DNA from: CBDCYN01 sp965224205
Lineage (GTDB): Bacteria; Planctomycetota; Phycisphaerae; Phycisphaerales; Phycisphaeraceae
Assembly (NCBI GenBank): GCA_965224205.1
Contig: CBDCYN010000016.1
Location: forward strand, 1-64,000
Direction of reading: 5' to 3'
Length of the DNA: 64,000 nt
Under the pieces are notes generated by a model. That model was given only the letters and a program-made list of their open reading frames with translations, did not search any database and was not told where the DNA came from. Positions within the stretch are counted from its first letter, which is position 1. The number at the start of each line of letters is the position of its first letter. Of the stretch, positions 45,954 through 53,693 are shown piece after piece. The position numbers and the translations under genes were made by a program.

Positions 45954-45982
45954 CCCACCCTACGGACTGTCCTACACCATAA
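45954..45982 (+). repeat. 29-bp direct repeat, copy 2
   Basis: Identical to 45043-45071 over 29 bases; here it lacks the left hairpin arm but is preceded by TCGCTTCGCTCG. Confidence 0.7.
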
Positions 45983-46082
45983 AACGTAGGTCAGGGCAGG
46001 CCCGGACCTACAAGACAGAAGAATATGTTCAGATGGGCGGTAGAGTGTTTGTAGATTTCAGGGTCTTTCTAAAAAGGAGTTA

Positions 46083-46862
46083 ATGATGAGAGGCAAGCAG
46101 GGTTCGGTGGTCGTGATTCAGGGGATCCTTTTATTGGGATGGTTCGCGAGCGTGACTCAAGGAGAGGTCCTCTACGAGCATACAGGCAACACAGATCCGG
46201 CGACGGAGGGGTGGATCGTTTCGAATAACTCAAACTTAGAAGCGGGCCCGGTCACTAACGATCAAGGCTTCGACGCTTGGTTCGTACGAGATAACTCGAC
46301 CACTGCCAGCAACTTCATTCACCAGATACCCACCCTGGAACAGACCCAAGAAGCATGGGCCAAGGGATGGGCGTTACGCGCCCGATTGCGTGTGGTTGAA
46401 TCCCTTGAGCAGAATGCGGGTGGTCTTGTATTCGTGGAGTACAACAGCCTTTTACCGGGTAACCTCAGACGCTTTTCATTGGCTTTTGTCAATGAAACAG
46501 ACGGAGACACCACGGTGGTGGCATATAACGGAAGTAACGATATTTTCAATGGTGTGTTAACCGGGCCTCGTTTCACATTAGAGGGTTCGAACGGTGGTTA
46601 TCACTTGTACGAATGGGTTTTCGATCCCACCACCGCCACCGCAGACCTCTTCGTCGATGGCGTCGAACGCATCTCAGATTGGGCAGGTCATCAAAGGTCC
46701 GTTAACGTCGTAAGCAGCCGTGTCGGATGGGGATCCGGTGGAAGTATAAGCTTAGGAGAAGCGAACTATAACTTCATCCAATTCGAGATCGTGCCCGAGC
46801 CGACCACGCTCGGGATATTCACGGTCGGGGGCGTGTTCCTGCTGCGACGCAGGGTGGCGTAG
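46083..46862 (+). CDS. PEP-CTERM secreted protein
   Basis: The 259-residue product has an N-terminal signal (VVVIQGILLLGWFASVTQG), a beta-rich domain of laminin-G/concanavalin-like character (GWALRARLRVVESLEQ ... LYEWVFDPTTATADLFVDGVE), and a PEP-CTERM tail (PEPTTLGIFTVGG then LLRRRVA). AGGAG lies 3-6 bases before the two ATGs. It is the third PEP-CTERM gene in a row. Confidence 0.75.
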   Translation: MMRGKQGSVVVIQGILLLGWFASVTQGEVLYEHTGNTDPATEGWIVSNNSNLEAGPVTNDQGFDAWFVRDNSTTASNFIHQIPTLEQTQEAWAKGWALRARLRVVESLEQNAGGLVFVEYNSLLPGNLRRFSLAFVNETDGDTTVVAYNGSNDIFNGVLTGPRFTLEGSNGGYHLYEWVFDPTTATADLFVDGVERISDWAGHQRSVNVVSSRVGWGSGGSISLGEANYNFIQFEIVPEPTTLGIFTVGGVFLLRRRVA

Positions 46863-46910
46863 CCCGGTAGGGGGTGGCGACCGTCGCCGCTGCGTCCGTG
46901 CGATTAGCCG

Positions 46911-48338
46911 CTAATCGTTCGCCCCGGCCCCGGCTACGGGAAGGGGGATGTCCTTGGTCTCGCTGCTTTCTTGGTGGAGGCGGGTGGTTCTCTGCGTTGA
47001 CCAATCACCAACCCACAGATCCGGGGCGTCTTGCGTGTCGTGGACCTTCAGGACCTTGTACCCGTTGTCCCGCTGGGCGGGGGTGAACCCGGCGTCGCGG
47101 ATCAGCCGGCAGATCGTCGCTTCGTTGAGGCAGTACGTTGTCCCGGCGCTGGAGACCACGTTCTCTTCCATCATCACCGAGCCCATATCGTTGGCCCCGT
47201 AAAACAACGCGATCTGCCCGATCTTCGGGCCCATGGTCACCCACGAGCTGCCGATCGAGGCGATGTTATCCAGGAACAGCCGGCTGATCGCCTGCGTGCG
47301 CAGGTAATCCGTCGCCCCGGCCATGCGCACGCATTTCCCCGCCAAACCGTGTTCCCGCCCCTCGGCCAGCTCATCGCCGGGGAAGGGCTGGCCCTCTTCG
47401 AGGTCCCAATCGGGCAACCGGCCCAGTGGGGTGTTCTCCCGCTGGAACGGCCAGGCGATGAACGACACGTACCGCCCCGGCCAGCCCTGGCGGATCGCGG
47501 TGTCTTGCGCTTCGCGGATCCGGGCCATGTGATCGATCCGGTCGGCGATCCCCTCGATGTGCCCGAACATCATGGTCGCACTGGTGAGCATCCCCAGCCG
47601 GTGGGCACAGGCCATCACATCGAGCCACTGTTTGCCCGTGGCCTTGCCCAGGCCGATCCGCTGGCGGACGTGTTCGGCGAAGATCTCCCCGCCCCCACCG
47701 GGGATCGAATCGAGTCCCGCTTTCATCAGTCGCTTTAAGATCGCCTCGAGCTTGTTGGCCCACACGTCCGGGGGTAGCTCATGACTTTTACCCGGCGCGG
47801 TGACCGGGAACCCGTCTAGCTCGAACACCGCGACGAACTCGACGATCTCCGGGGGTGAAAACGCGTGGAGGTGGACTTGCGGGAACGCTTCCTTGAGGCC
47901 GCGGAGCATGTCTTCGTAAAACTCAATTCGCAGCTCCGGGTGCATCCCGCCCTGCAACAGCACCTGCGTGCCGCCGATCTCGACCAGTTCGCGGACCTTG
48001 TCGTGGAGCTGGTCACGGGACAGCGTGTAGGCGTCCGTGTCGGCCTCGTCACGGCGGAAGGCGCAGAACGTGCAGTGCGCCGAGCACACGTTGGTGTAGT
48101 TGATGTTGCGGTCGATCACGTACGTGCGTACCCGGTCACCGTGGAGCCGTTGGCACACCGCCGACGACCATTGGCCAAGGTCGTGGATCGACGCCTCGTG
48201 GTAAAGCCGCAACGCCTGTTGCGGGGTCAGGCGGCTTTCGCCAGCGATGACGGAGTCGATGTCTATATCCATGGGCTTACCGATCATTTCTACACCGATC
48301 ATTCCCGTGGGATGTTTTGCTCCTTGGTTGCCGGTCAT
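46911..48338 (-). CDS. mqnC: Cyclic dehypoxanthinyl futalosine synthase (radical SAM)
   Basis: MqnC cyclises dehypoxanthine futalosine in the futalosine route to menaquinone. The 475-residue product has the radical-SAM triad CSAHCTFC near residue 85 after IDRNINYTNV, then LLQGGMHPELRIEFYEDML, FPQVHLHAFSPPEI and GLDSIPGGGGEIF, all typical of MqnC. It is longer than usual, with an extra stretch of about 25 residues before GLDSIPGGGGEI and a hydrophilic C-terminal tail of about 40 residues. The ATG at 48338 has GAGG 5 bases upstream. The stop lies in a short inverted repeat CGATTAG/CTAATCG (46901-46917) between convergent genes. Confidence 0.88.
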   Translation of the reverse strand: MTGNQGAKHPTGMIGVEMIGKPMDIDIDSVIAGESRLTPQQALRLYHEASIHDLGQWSSAVCQRLHGDRVRTYVIDRNINYTNVCSAHCTFCAFRRDEADTDAYTLSRDQLHDKVRELVEIGGTQVLLQGGMHPELRIEFYEDMLRGLKEAFPQVHLHAFSPPEIVEFVAVFELDGFPVTAPGKSHELPPDVWANKLEAILKRLMKAGLDSIPGGGGEIFAEHVRQRIGLGKATGKQWLDVMACAHRLGMLTSATMMFGHIEGIADRIDHMARIREAQDTAIRQGWPGRYVSFIAWPFQRENTPLGRLPDWDLEEGQPFPGDELAEGREHGLAGKCVRMAGATDYLRTQAISRLFLDNIASIGSSWVTMGPKIGQIALFYGANDMGSVMMEENVVSSAGTTYCLNEATICRLIRDAGFTPAQRDNGYKVLKVHDTQDAPDLWVGDWSTQRTTRLHQESSETKDIPLPVAGAGAND

Positions 48339-48453
48339 TAACCCCTCGTCGATGACGGAGGGCTACAGCAGCCTCATTATACGACCCGTCGAAGCCCGGT
48401 GAGTCCGAAAGATACGATATACTCATCCCGGATGGAATGGCGGCACACTCACT

Positions 48454-48470
48454 TTGATACGCGATGCGTA
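48454..48470 (+). repeat. Dispersed motif TTGATACGCGATGCGTA, copy 2
   Basis: This copy lies just before the tsaE-yacG start, so it could be a regulatory site. Its core is the interrupted palindrome TACGC-GAT-GCGTA. Confidence 0.6.
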
Positions 48471-48478
48471 TAGAATCG

Positions 48479-49252
48479 ATGGCCATGGCGCCGCCCCCCG
48501 CTGCATCTAACCCGCCTCACACCTGGAACGGGCTGTTGCGCAGCGTGGACGATACCCTGGCCCTGGCCCGATTAATCGCCCGGCACACCGCGCCGGGCGA
48601 CCTGATCGCCCTCCTCGGGCAGCTGGGCGCGGGCAAGACCCAGTTTGTGCGTGGCCTGGCACAAGGGTTAGGGATCGACGACGACACCGTGTCGAGCCCG
48701 ACCTTTGTCATCGTTCAGGAATACACTGACCCCGAAAAGCCCAACGCCCCGGTGCTGATCCACATCGACGCGTACCGGATCCATAGCCTCGACGAGCTCG
48801 AATCGATCGGCTGCGACGACCTGCTAAGCCCCCGCCCCGGGCCCCGTGCCCACGAAACGGCTTCGGGCGATCAGCCCCAGCCCCCGATCGTCGTGATCGA
48901 GTGGGCCGACCGGCTCGAAGGGCATCTGCCCAACGACCGGCTGGTGGTTGAACTCTCACACGCCACGGACCATCACCGAGCGGTAAAGGTCACGCCTTAT
49001 GGTTCATGGATCCCTCGGATGCAAGCGATGGCTGCGGCTTTGCAACCGTTCGCGTCCGCTACGCCTTCAAAGCCACCCCCGGCCAAACCGCGGGTCGATA
49101 AGTGCCCGATCTGCCGCAAGCCCGTCACCGAAGATCGCGACCCTTTCCCGTTCTGTAGCCAGCGTTGCCGCCAGGTCGACCTATCGCGATGGCTGGGGGA
49201 GAAATATCTCATCAGCCGACCGATCGAGGCCAGTGACTGGGACGAGACGTGA
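48479..49252 (+). CDS. tsaE: TsaE fused to YacG-type zinc-finger domain
   Basis: Numbering from the upstream ATG at 48464: residues 20-190 are TsaE (tRNA threonylcarbamoyladenosine ATPase partner), with Walker A GQLGAGKT (52-59) and HIDAYRIHSLDEL; an insertion at about 120-140 is Pro/Gly-rich. Residues 210-262 are YacG (DNA gyrase inhibitor): zinc cysteines C214, C217, C231, C235 in CPICRKP and FCSQRC, then WLGEKYLI. The two proteins are normally separate. The start is uncertain; 48479 or 48485 avoid the repeat motif that covers 48454-48470. Confidence 0.88.
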   Translation: MAMAPPPAASNPPHTWNGLLRSVDDTLALARLIARHTAPGDLIALLGQLGAGKTQFVRGLAQGLGIDDDTVSSPTFVIVQEYTDPEKPNAPVLIHIDAYRIHSLDELESIGCDDLLSPRPGPRAHETASGDQPQPPIVVIEWADRLEGHLPNDRLVVELSHATDHHRAVKVTPYGSWIPRMQAMAAALQPFASATPSKPPPAKPRVDKCPICRKPVTEDRDPFPFCSQRCRQVDLSRWLGEKYLISRPIEASDWDET

Positions 49253-49285
49253 ATCTGGGGGGCTGGTAAGAGCTGAATAGCCACG

Positions 49286-49876
49286 CTACTTCAAACGGGC
49301 GTTTACGGCGTCTACATCCACCGGTGACAGGTCAGAGGCCGCCGCCCGCCGTTGCTGTTCGTACCGGGCCACGGAATTGTTGACCTCGCCCAGCGCGGCG
49401 TGGCGGTCGGTCCAGCCGTGGGTTTCGACGTCGATCCCTTCGAGCTGTTTGTACGTGCTAAAGAAGTGCTCGACCTCTTGGAGGAACGGTTTGGGCACGT
49501 GCTGGAGGTCCTGGAACTCCCCGAAGAGCGGGTCGGTGTGGGGCACGGCCAGGATCTTAAAATCGTTGGCCCCGTGGTCTTTCATCTGGAACAGGCCCAC
49601 AATCCTTGCTTCGATCAGGCAGCCGCTGAAGGTCGGCTCGTTGACCATGACCAGCACGTCCAGGGCGTCGCCGTCCTCGGCGAGGGTCTGGGGGATAAAC
49701 CCGTAGTCCCCCGGGTAGTGGCTCGACGAGTACAGGTATCGGTCGAGGCGCATCAGCCCGGTCTTCTTATCGACCTCGAACTTGTTGCGGCTGCCCTTGG
49801 GGATCTCAATGATGGCGTGGACGACCAGCGGCAGGTCCGTGCCGGGCGGTACATGGGCAAAATGATCTCGGTGCAT
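49286..49876 (-). CDS. ppa: Inorganic pyrophosphatase (family I)
   Basis: The protein hydrolyses pyrophosphate in the cytoplasm. The 196-residue product has IEIPKGSRNKFEVDK, the signature DALDVLV (in AEDGDALDVLVMVN) and YPGDYGFIPQTL, as expected for family I. AAGGA lies about 6 bases before the ATG at 49876, which begins MHRDHFAHVPPG; upstream ATGs lack a good site. It is monocistronic, after tsaE-yacG (convergent) and downstream of the symporter gene. Confidence 0.93.
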   Translation of the reverse strand: MHRDHFAHVPPGTDLPLVVHAIIEIPKGSRNKFEVDKKTGLMRLDRYLYSSSHYPGDYGFIPQTLAEDGDALDVLVMVNEPTFSGCLIEARIVGLFQMKDHGANDFKILAVPHTDPLFGEFQDLQHVPKPFLQEVEHFFSTYKQLEGIDVETHGWTDRHAALGEVNNSVARYEQQRRAAASDLSPVDVDAVNARLK

Positions 49877-50046
49877 CACGTTCCTTTTCTCGATACGCAT
49901 GATGGGCAGGCGTGGCGAATGACCCACGATCGGGCGGCGGTGGCCGCGGTGATCAGGTTTTCGCGGGGATTCTGTTGCCTCACCATCGAGAGGGTTCCTC
50001 CCTTGCTTCTGGGGTGTCTGGGCGTGTTAAGTCGAGTCTGCTTTTG

Positions 50047-52692
50047 TTACGTCACGGCCGGGCTTTGATCCGCGTGGGCCTCGTCGATGTGGATCGACGA
50101 CCAATCGATGCCCGACATGAGCCTAAACAGGCCAATGGTCGCGACCGTCGCGTACCCCGCCCATAGCAGGCTGTTGACGTACCTTCCGAAGCACGCGTTG
50201 CCGAGGCTAAAGATCATCGCGAACAACCCGGTCACGCCCAGGAACCAGCAGGCCCATTCCCGCCAGCCGACGGTTAAGTGATCCGGGTTCCCGGCCTTCT
50301 CGGCGACCTGTTTCCACCAGCCCGCCGGTCTGACACGGTTGTAGAAGCGGATCAACACCTCGTCGTCTTCCGGAGGGGTCAAGAACGTCACCGTGAGCCA
50401 GACCGCGGCGCTTAAGAAGATGTTGAGGGTAAACCGTACCGCGTACTCCTCGAGCCAGTACTCGGGCATCCCCAGCAGGCCGAATAGATCATGGAACAGG
50501 TGGGTGGTCCGCAGCAACCCGAAAATGACCAATGACGCGCACATGGCCGACAGCTCCGTCCACGCGTTGACCCGCCACCAATACCAGCGAAGCGGGATCA
50601 CGATCCCGGCCCCCGAGAGCATCTCGAAATAGATAAACCATTGGTCCCCGACCGACTGGGCGTAGTAGGCGTAGACCCCGGCGATGATCGCCAACAGCAC
50701 CGACGCCACCTGCGACACCATCACGTTGGCCCGCTCGCTGCCCGTGGGATGGATGAACCGCTTGTAGAGATCGTTGACCACGTACGACGCCCCGAAGTTC
50801 ACGTGCGTCGAGATCGTGGACATGTACGCCGCCATCAACGCCGCGACCATCACGCCCTTGAGCCCCACCGGCAGGTACTTCATGAGCATGATCACGTAGG
50901 CGTGTTCCTGGTCGTAGTGCTCGCCATACGCGGTCACATCGGGGATCAGGAACAACGACGCGACCCCGACCACGATCCACGGCCACGGTCGCATCACGAA
51001 CATCGCGAAGTTGTACCAGAGCATCGCGAACACCGAATGCTTCTCGTCCTTGCACGAGAACAACCGCTGGGCCAAGAACCCGTCTCCCGCCCCGCCGGCC
51101 CACCATTGCAAACCCAGGAACACCACCAGCGACCACACGGCCAACAACCCACCACCCTTGAGGTCAAACGGCGGCAGGAAACTGGTGATCTTCTTCGATG
51201 ACACCACCTTGTCCTTCCGCCACACCCCCAGGATCTCCCCCCGGTTCTCGACCCCCGCCTCGTCGAGCTGTTTCTGAAGGTCTTGTTCGCTCCACGACAG
51301 GTCCGCGAACCGGTACCGGTTCACCGGCTGACCCTCTTTTTCAGATTGGTGCTCAAAGATGATCCCATGGTCGACCAGTTTCTGCTGCACGTCGGATTCG
51401 CTCAGCTGGGCCTTGCTGAACAAATAGGCGCCTTCCCACAGGGCCAATATCTCGTCAACCACACCCCGATCGAGCCCCAGATCTTCCTTCCGCGACTCAT
51501 CCAACGCCGCGACCGCTTCGGCCAGCGGCAACCCCGAATCCGCCGCGTCCATTCCCGAAACGAGCTTTTCATACATCGAAGCGACCTGACGTCGATCCAG
51601 CCCATGCACGTTCCACCACAGGACACGATCTGCCTGCACATCCGCTTCAATATCCTCGACGTAACGCAGAAAAAAACCGCCTTCGACCAGGCTCTGCACA
51701 ATGCGGTGAGCTGTCGAGCGGCGGGTCATGGCCTCAGTCAGGGGCGCGTCAGCCGCTTCCGAGGCCGTCGTTGCCGGATCGCCGACGGTCTGTCGCCTGG
51801 TCTGGGTCTCGCCCTTGGCCTCCGGGCCCGCCAGCGCATCGATCAGGGCTTGTTCCTGAAACTCCTGCCGCACCTGCGGCGCCTTGTTATGCACCCGCCC
51901 CTCCCGGACCGCTGCGTGGGCCTGGTCGACCATGTCCTTCGGCCCGCCGGCGGCCATCATCACGAATACCGCCAGGATGATCGTCCCGGTCATCGCGAAG
52001 AAGAACTGGAAGAAGTCCGTCGCCGCCACCCCCCACATCCCGGAGATCGTGGTATACCCCGCCGCCACCGTGAAGCAGACCACGATTGCCGTCAGCTTCG
52101 CATCCAAGACCGCCGCGACCGCGGCCCCGTTGATCGCCGACGCGATCTCCACCCCCTTGGGCACCAGCTGCGGGATCCACTGCCCCTCCAAGAACACGAT
52201 CGTGGGGATGTCGAGCGTCACGTCCACGATCTTCGTCATCGCCAGGGTTACCCAGCCCATAGTGATCGTGTTACGCACGAATGCGATGTACGTCGCGTGG
52301 AACATCCGAAGCCCCGCCGCCCGTTTCCCGGCGTACCTCAGCTCGTTGAACTCCACGTCCGTGAGCACCCCGCTGCGCCGCCACAGCCGCGCGTAAAAGA
52401 AGGTGCACAGCATGAACCCCATGATCCCGCCCCACCAGAACCAGTTGCGGTCCAGGCCAATCGTCCGCGACCAGCCCGAGATCACCAGGGGGGTGTCAGC
52501 GGCGAAGGACGTGGCCACCATGGACGTGCCCGCGACCCACCACGTCATCTTCCGCCCGGCTACGAAGTAGTCCGAGAGGCTCTTGACCGCCCGCCGAGAG
52601 AAATACAGACCGATCGCTAACGTAATCGTGAAAAACGCCACGATCACCGCCCAGTCCCAACCAACCAGCGGGGGTACGGTTTCTACAGGCAT
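50047..52692 (-). CDS. Sodium:solute symporter with 250-residue cytosolic insertion
   Basis: The 881-residue product has the LeuT-fold SSS features: SDYFVAGRKMTWWVAGTSMVA (39-59), FAADTPLVISG, and GLKGVMVAALMAAYMSTIS, with about 13 spans in total. Residues about 252-505 are an inserted hydrophilic, mostly helical region (VREGRVHNKAPQVRQEFQEQ to KDKVVSSKK) that ordinary members lack. The substrate is unknown. It is not clearly in an operon with its neighbours. Confidence 0.87.
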   Translation of the reverse strand: MPVETVPPLVGWDWAVIVAFFTITLAIGLYFSRRAVKSLSDYFVAGRKMTWWVAGTSMVATSFAADTPLVISGWSRTIGLDRNWFWWGGIMGFMLCTFFYARLWRRSGVLTDVEFNELRYAGKRAAGLRMFHATYIAFVRNTITMGWVTLAMTKIVDVTLDIPTIVFLEGQWIPQLVPKGVEIASAINGAAVAAVLDAKLTAIVVCFTVAAGYTTISGMWGVAATDFFQFFFAMTGTIILAVFVMMAAGGPKDMVDQAHAAVREGRVHNKAPQVRQEFQEQALIDALAGPEAKGETQTRRQTVGDPATTASEAADAPLTEAMTRRSTAHRIVQSLVEGGFFLRYVEDIEADVQADRVLWWNVHGLDRRQVASMYEKLVSGMDAADSGLPLAEAVAALDESRKEDLGLDRGVVDEILALWEGAYLFSKAQLSESDVQQKLVDHGIIFEHQSEKEGQPVNRYRFADLSWSEQDLQKQLDEAGVENRGEILGVWRKDKVVSSKKITSFLPPFDLKGGGLLAVWSLVVFLGLQWWAGGAGDGFLAQRLFSCKDEKHSVFAMLWYNFAMFVMRPWPWIVVGVASLFLIPDVTAYGEHYDQEHAYVIMLMKYLPVGLKGVMVAALMAAYMSTISTHVNFGASYVVNDLYKRFIHPTGSERANVMVSQVASVLLAIIAGVYAYYAQSVGDQWFIYFEMLSGAGIVIPLRWYWWRVNAWTELSAMCASLVIFGLLRTTHLFHDLFGLLGMPEYWLEEYAVRFTLNIFLSAAVWLTVTFLTPPEDDEVLIRFYNRVRPAGWWKQVAEKAGNPDHLTVGWREWACWFLGVTGLFAMIFSLGNACFGRYVNSLLWAGYATVATIGLFRLMSGIDWSSIHIDEAHADQSPAVT

Positions 52693-52944
52693 GCAACAGT
52701 CCTCATCGGGTCCCTCTCCAAGGTCACGGGGTCAATCGAAAGCAGAAGATAGTAACAGATCTGCCGTCCCGTGATGAACCGGTAGCATGATCCCAGCGGG
52801 TCACAAAGGCTAGCGTTCATCGGCGGTGAACATACCCCGGGACCATGCTCTACGCCTGGGCACGCTGCGTTTAGCCCCAGGCACCCAACTCTGGCGTTTT
52901 CCTGAAGACCGGCTACCGTTGGCGACCCGAGCGATAAGCTCCGA

Positions 52945-53412
52945 TCACTTGGTCGCCTGGGCTTCATGGGACATGATCAGGTCATAAACCTCTTGGGCGC
53001 TGGCAGATCGTTTCAGGCCCGCCCGCAGGGTCTCGTCGGTGAGCATCCTGCTGATCGTCGCCAATGCCTGGATATGCGGGCCGGTCTGGTCCAACGGGCT
53101 GATCAGCAAGAAGATCAGATCCACCGGCCGGCCGTCGATCGAACCGAACTCGATCGGCGTCGGGGGCTTGGCCACAGCCATGCACAGCTTCTGGCACCGG
53201 GCGCTCTTGCCGTGGGGGATCGCCACCCCGTGGCCAATCCCCGTGGTGCGGGTCTGCTCCCGCTGCCACACCGCGTCCATCAGTTCCTGAGGGTCTGCGA
53301 TCCCCATCCGATCGCATAGCAGGTCGACCAGTTCACGGATCGCGTCTTGCTTGACCGAAGCGTCAAGGGGGACCTTCACACACTGCGCCTGTAATATCTC
53401 GCTTAACTGCAT
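52945..53412 (-). CDS. PTS EIIA-type phosphotransferase domain protein (PtsN-like)
   Basis: The 155-residue product matches the EIIA-Ntr/mannitol domain: the phosphorylatable His in GVAIPHGKS (about residue 67) and the GPHIQALATISRML stretch. Such proteins relay PTS phosphorylation to regulate nitrogen or potassium handling rather than sugar import. It starts 3 bases after a small gene, so the two may be co-expressed. Confidence 0.85.
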   Translation of the reverse strand: MQLSEILQAQCVKVPLDASVKQDAIRELVDLLCDRMGIADPQELMDAVWQREQTRTTGIGHGVAIPHGKSARCQKLCMAVAKPPTPIEFGSIDGRPVDLIFLLISPLDQTGPHIQALATISRMLTDETLRAGLKRSASAQEVYDLIMSHEAQATK

Positions 53413-53415
53413 GGG

Positions 53416-53664
53416 TTACTCTAGGTCCAGACCCCGTGCCATTCGAGAGTACGGATCACCGACCCTTTGGATGTCCATATCGATCCGCCGCATCACCTCA
53501 TGGTGATTCAACCATCCGAGGCGACCGGATCGAATCACTAGATAGTGAAGATAACCCGGCCATCTAACGCCTTCAACCCACTCGAAGTATGCAGCCCAAC
53601 CATCTCCAAAGCCGATGATCGTGATATCCACCTGCCGGCAGCGGAACATCAATGCTGCCGTCAT
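53416..53664 (-). CDS. Small hypothetical protein
   Basis: An 82-residue reading frame rich in aromatic residues (GDGWAAYFEWVEGVRW) and ending RMARGLDLE. The stop is followed by CCC and then the ATG of the EIIA gene, so coupling is likely if it is real. No family was recognised. It diverges from the HldE-like gene at 53694. Confidence 0.5.
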   Translation of the reverse strand: MTAALMFRCRQVDITIIGFGDGWAAYFEWVEGVRWPGYLHYLVIRSGRLGWLNHHEVMRRIDMDIQRVGDPYSRMARGLDLE

Positions 53665-53693
53665 AGACGAACACCGTATCTTCGGGTGAACCG

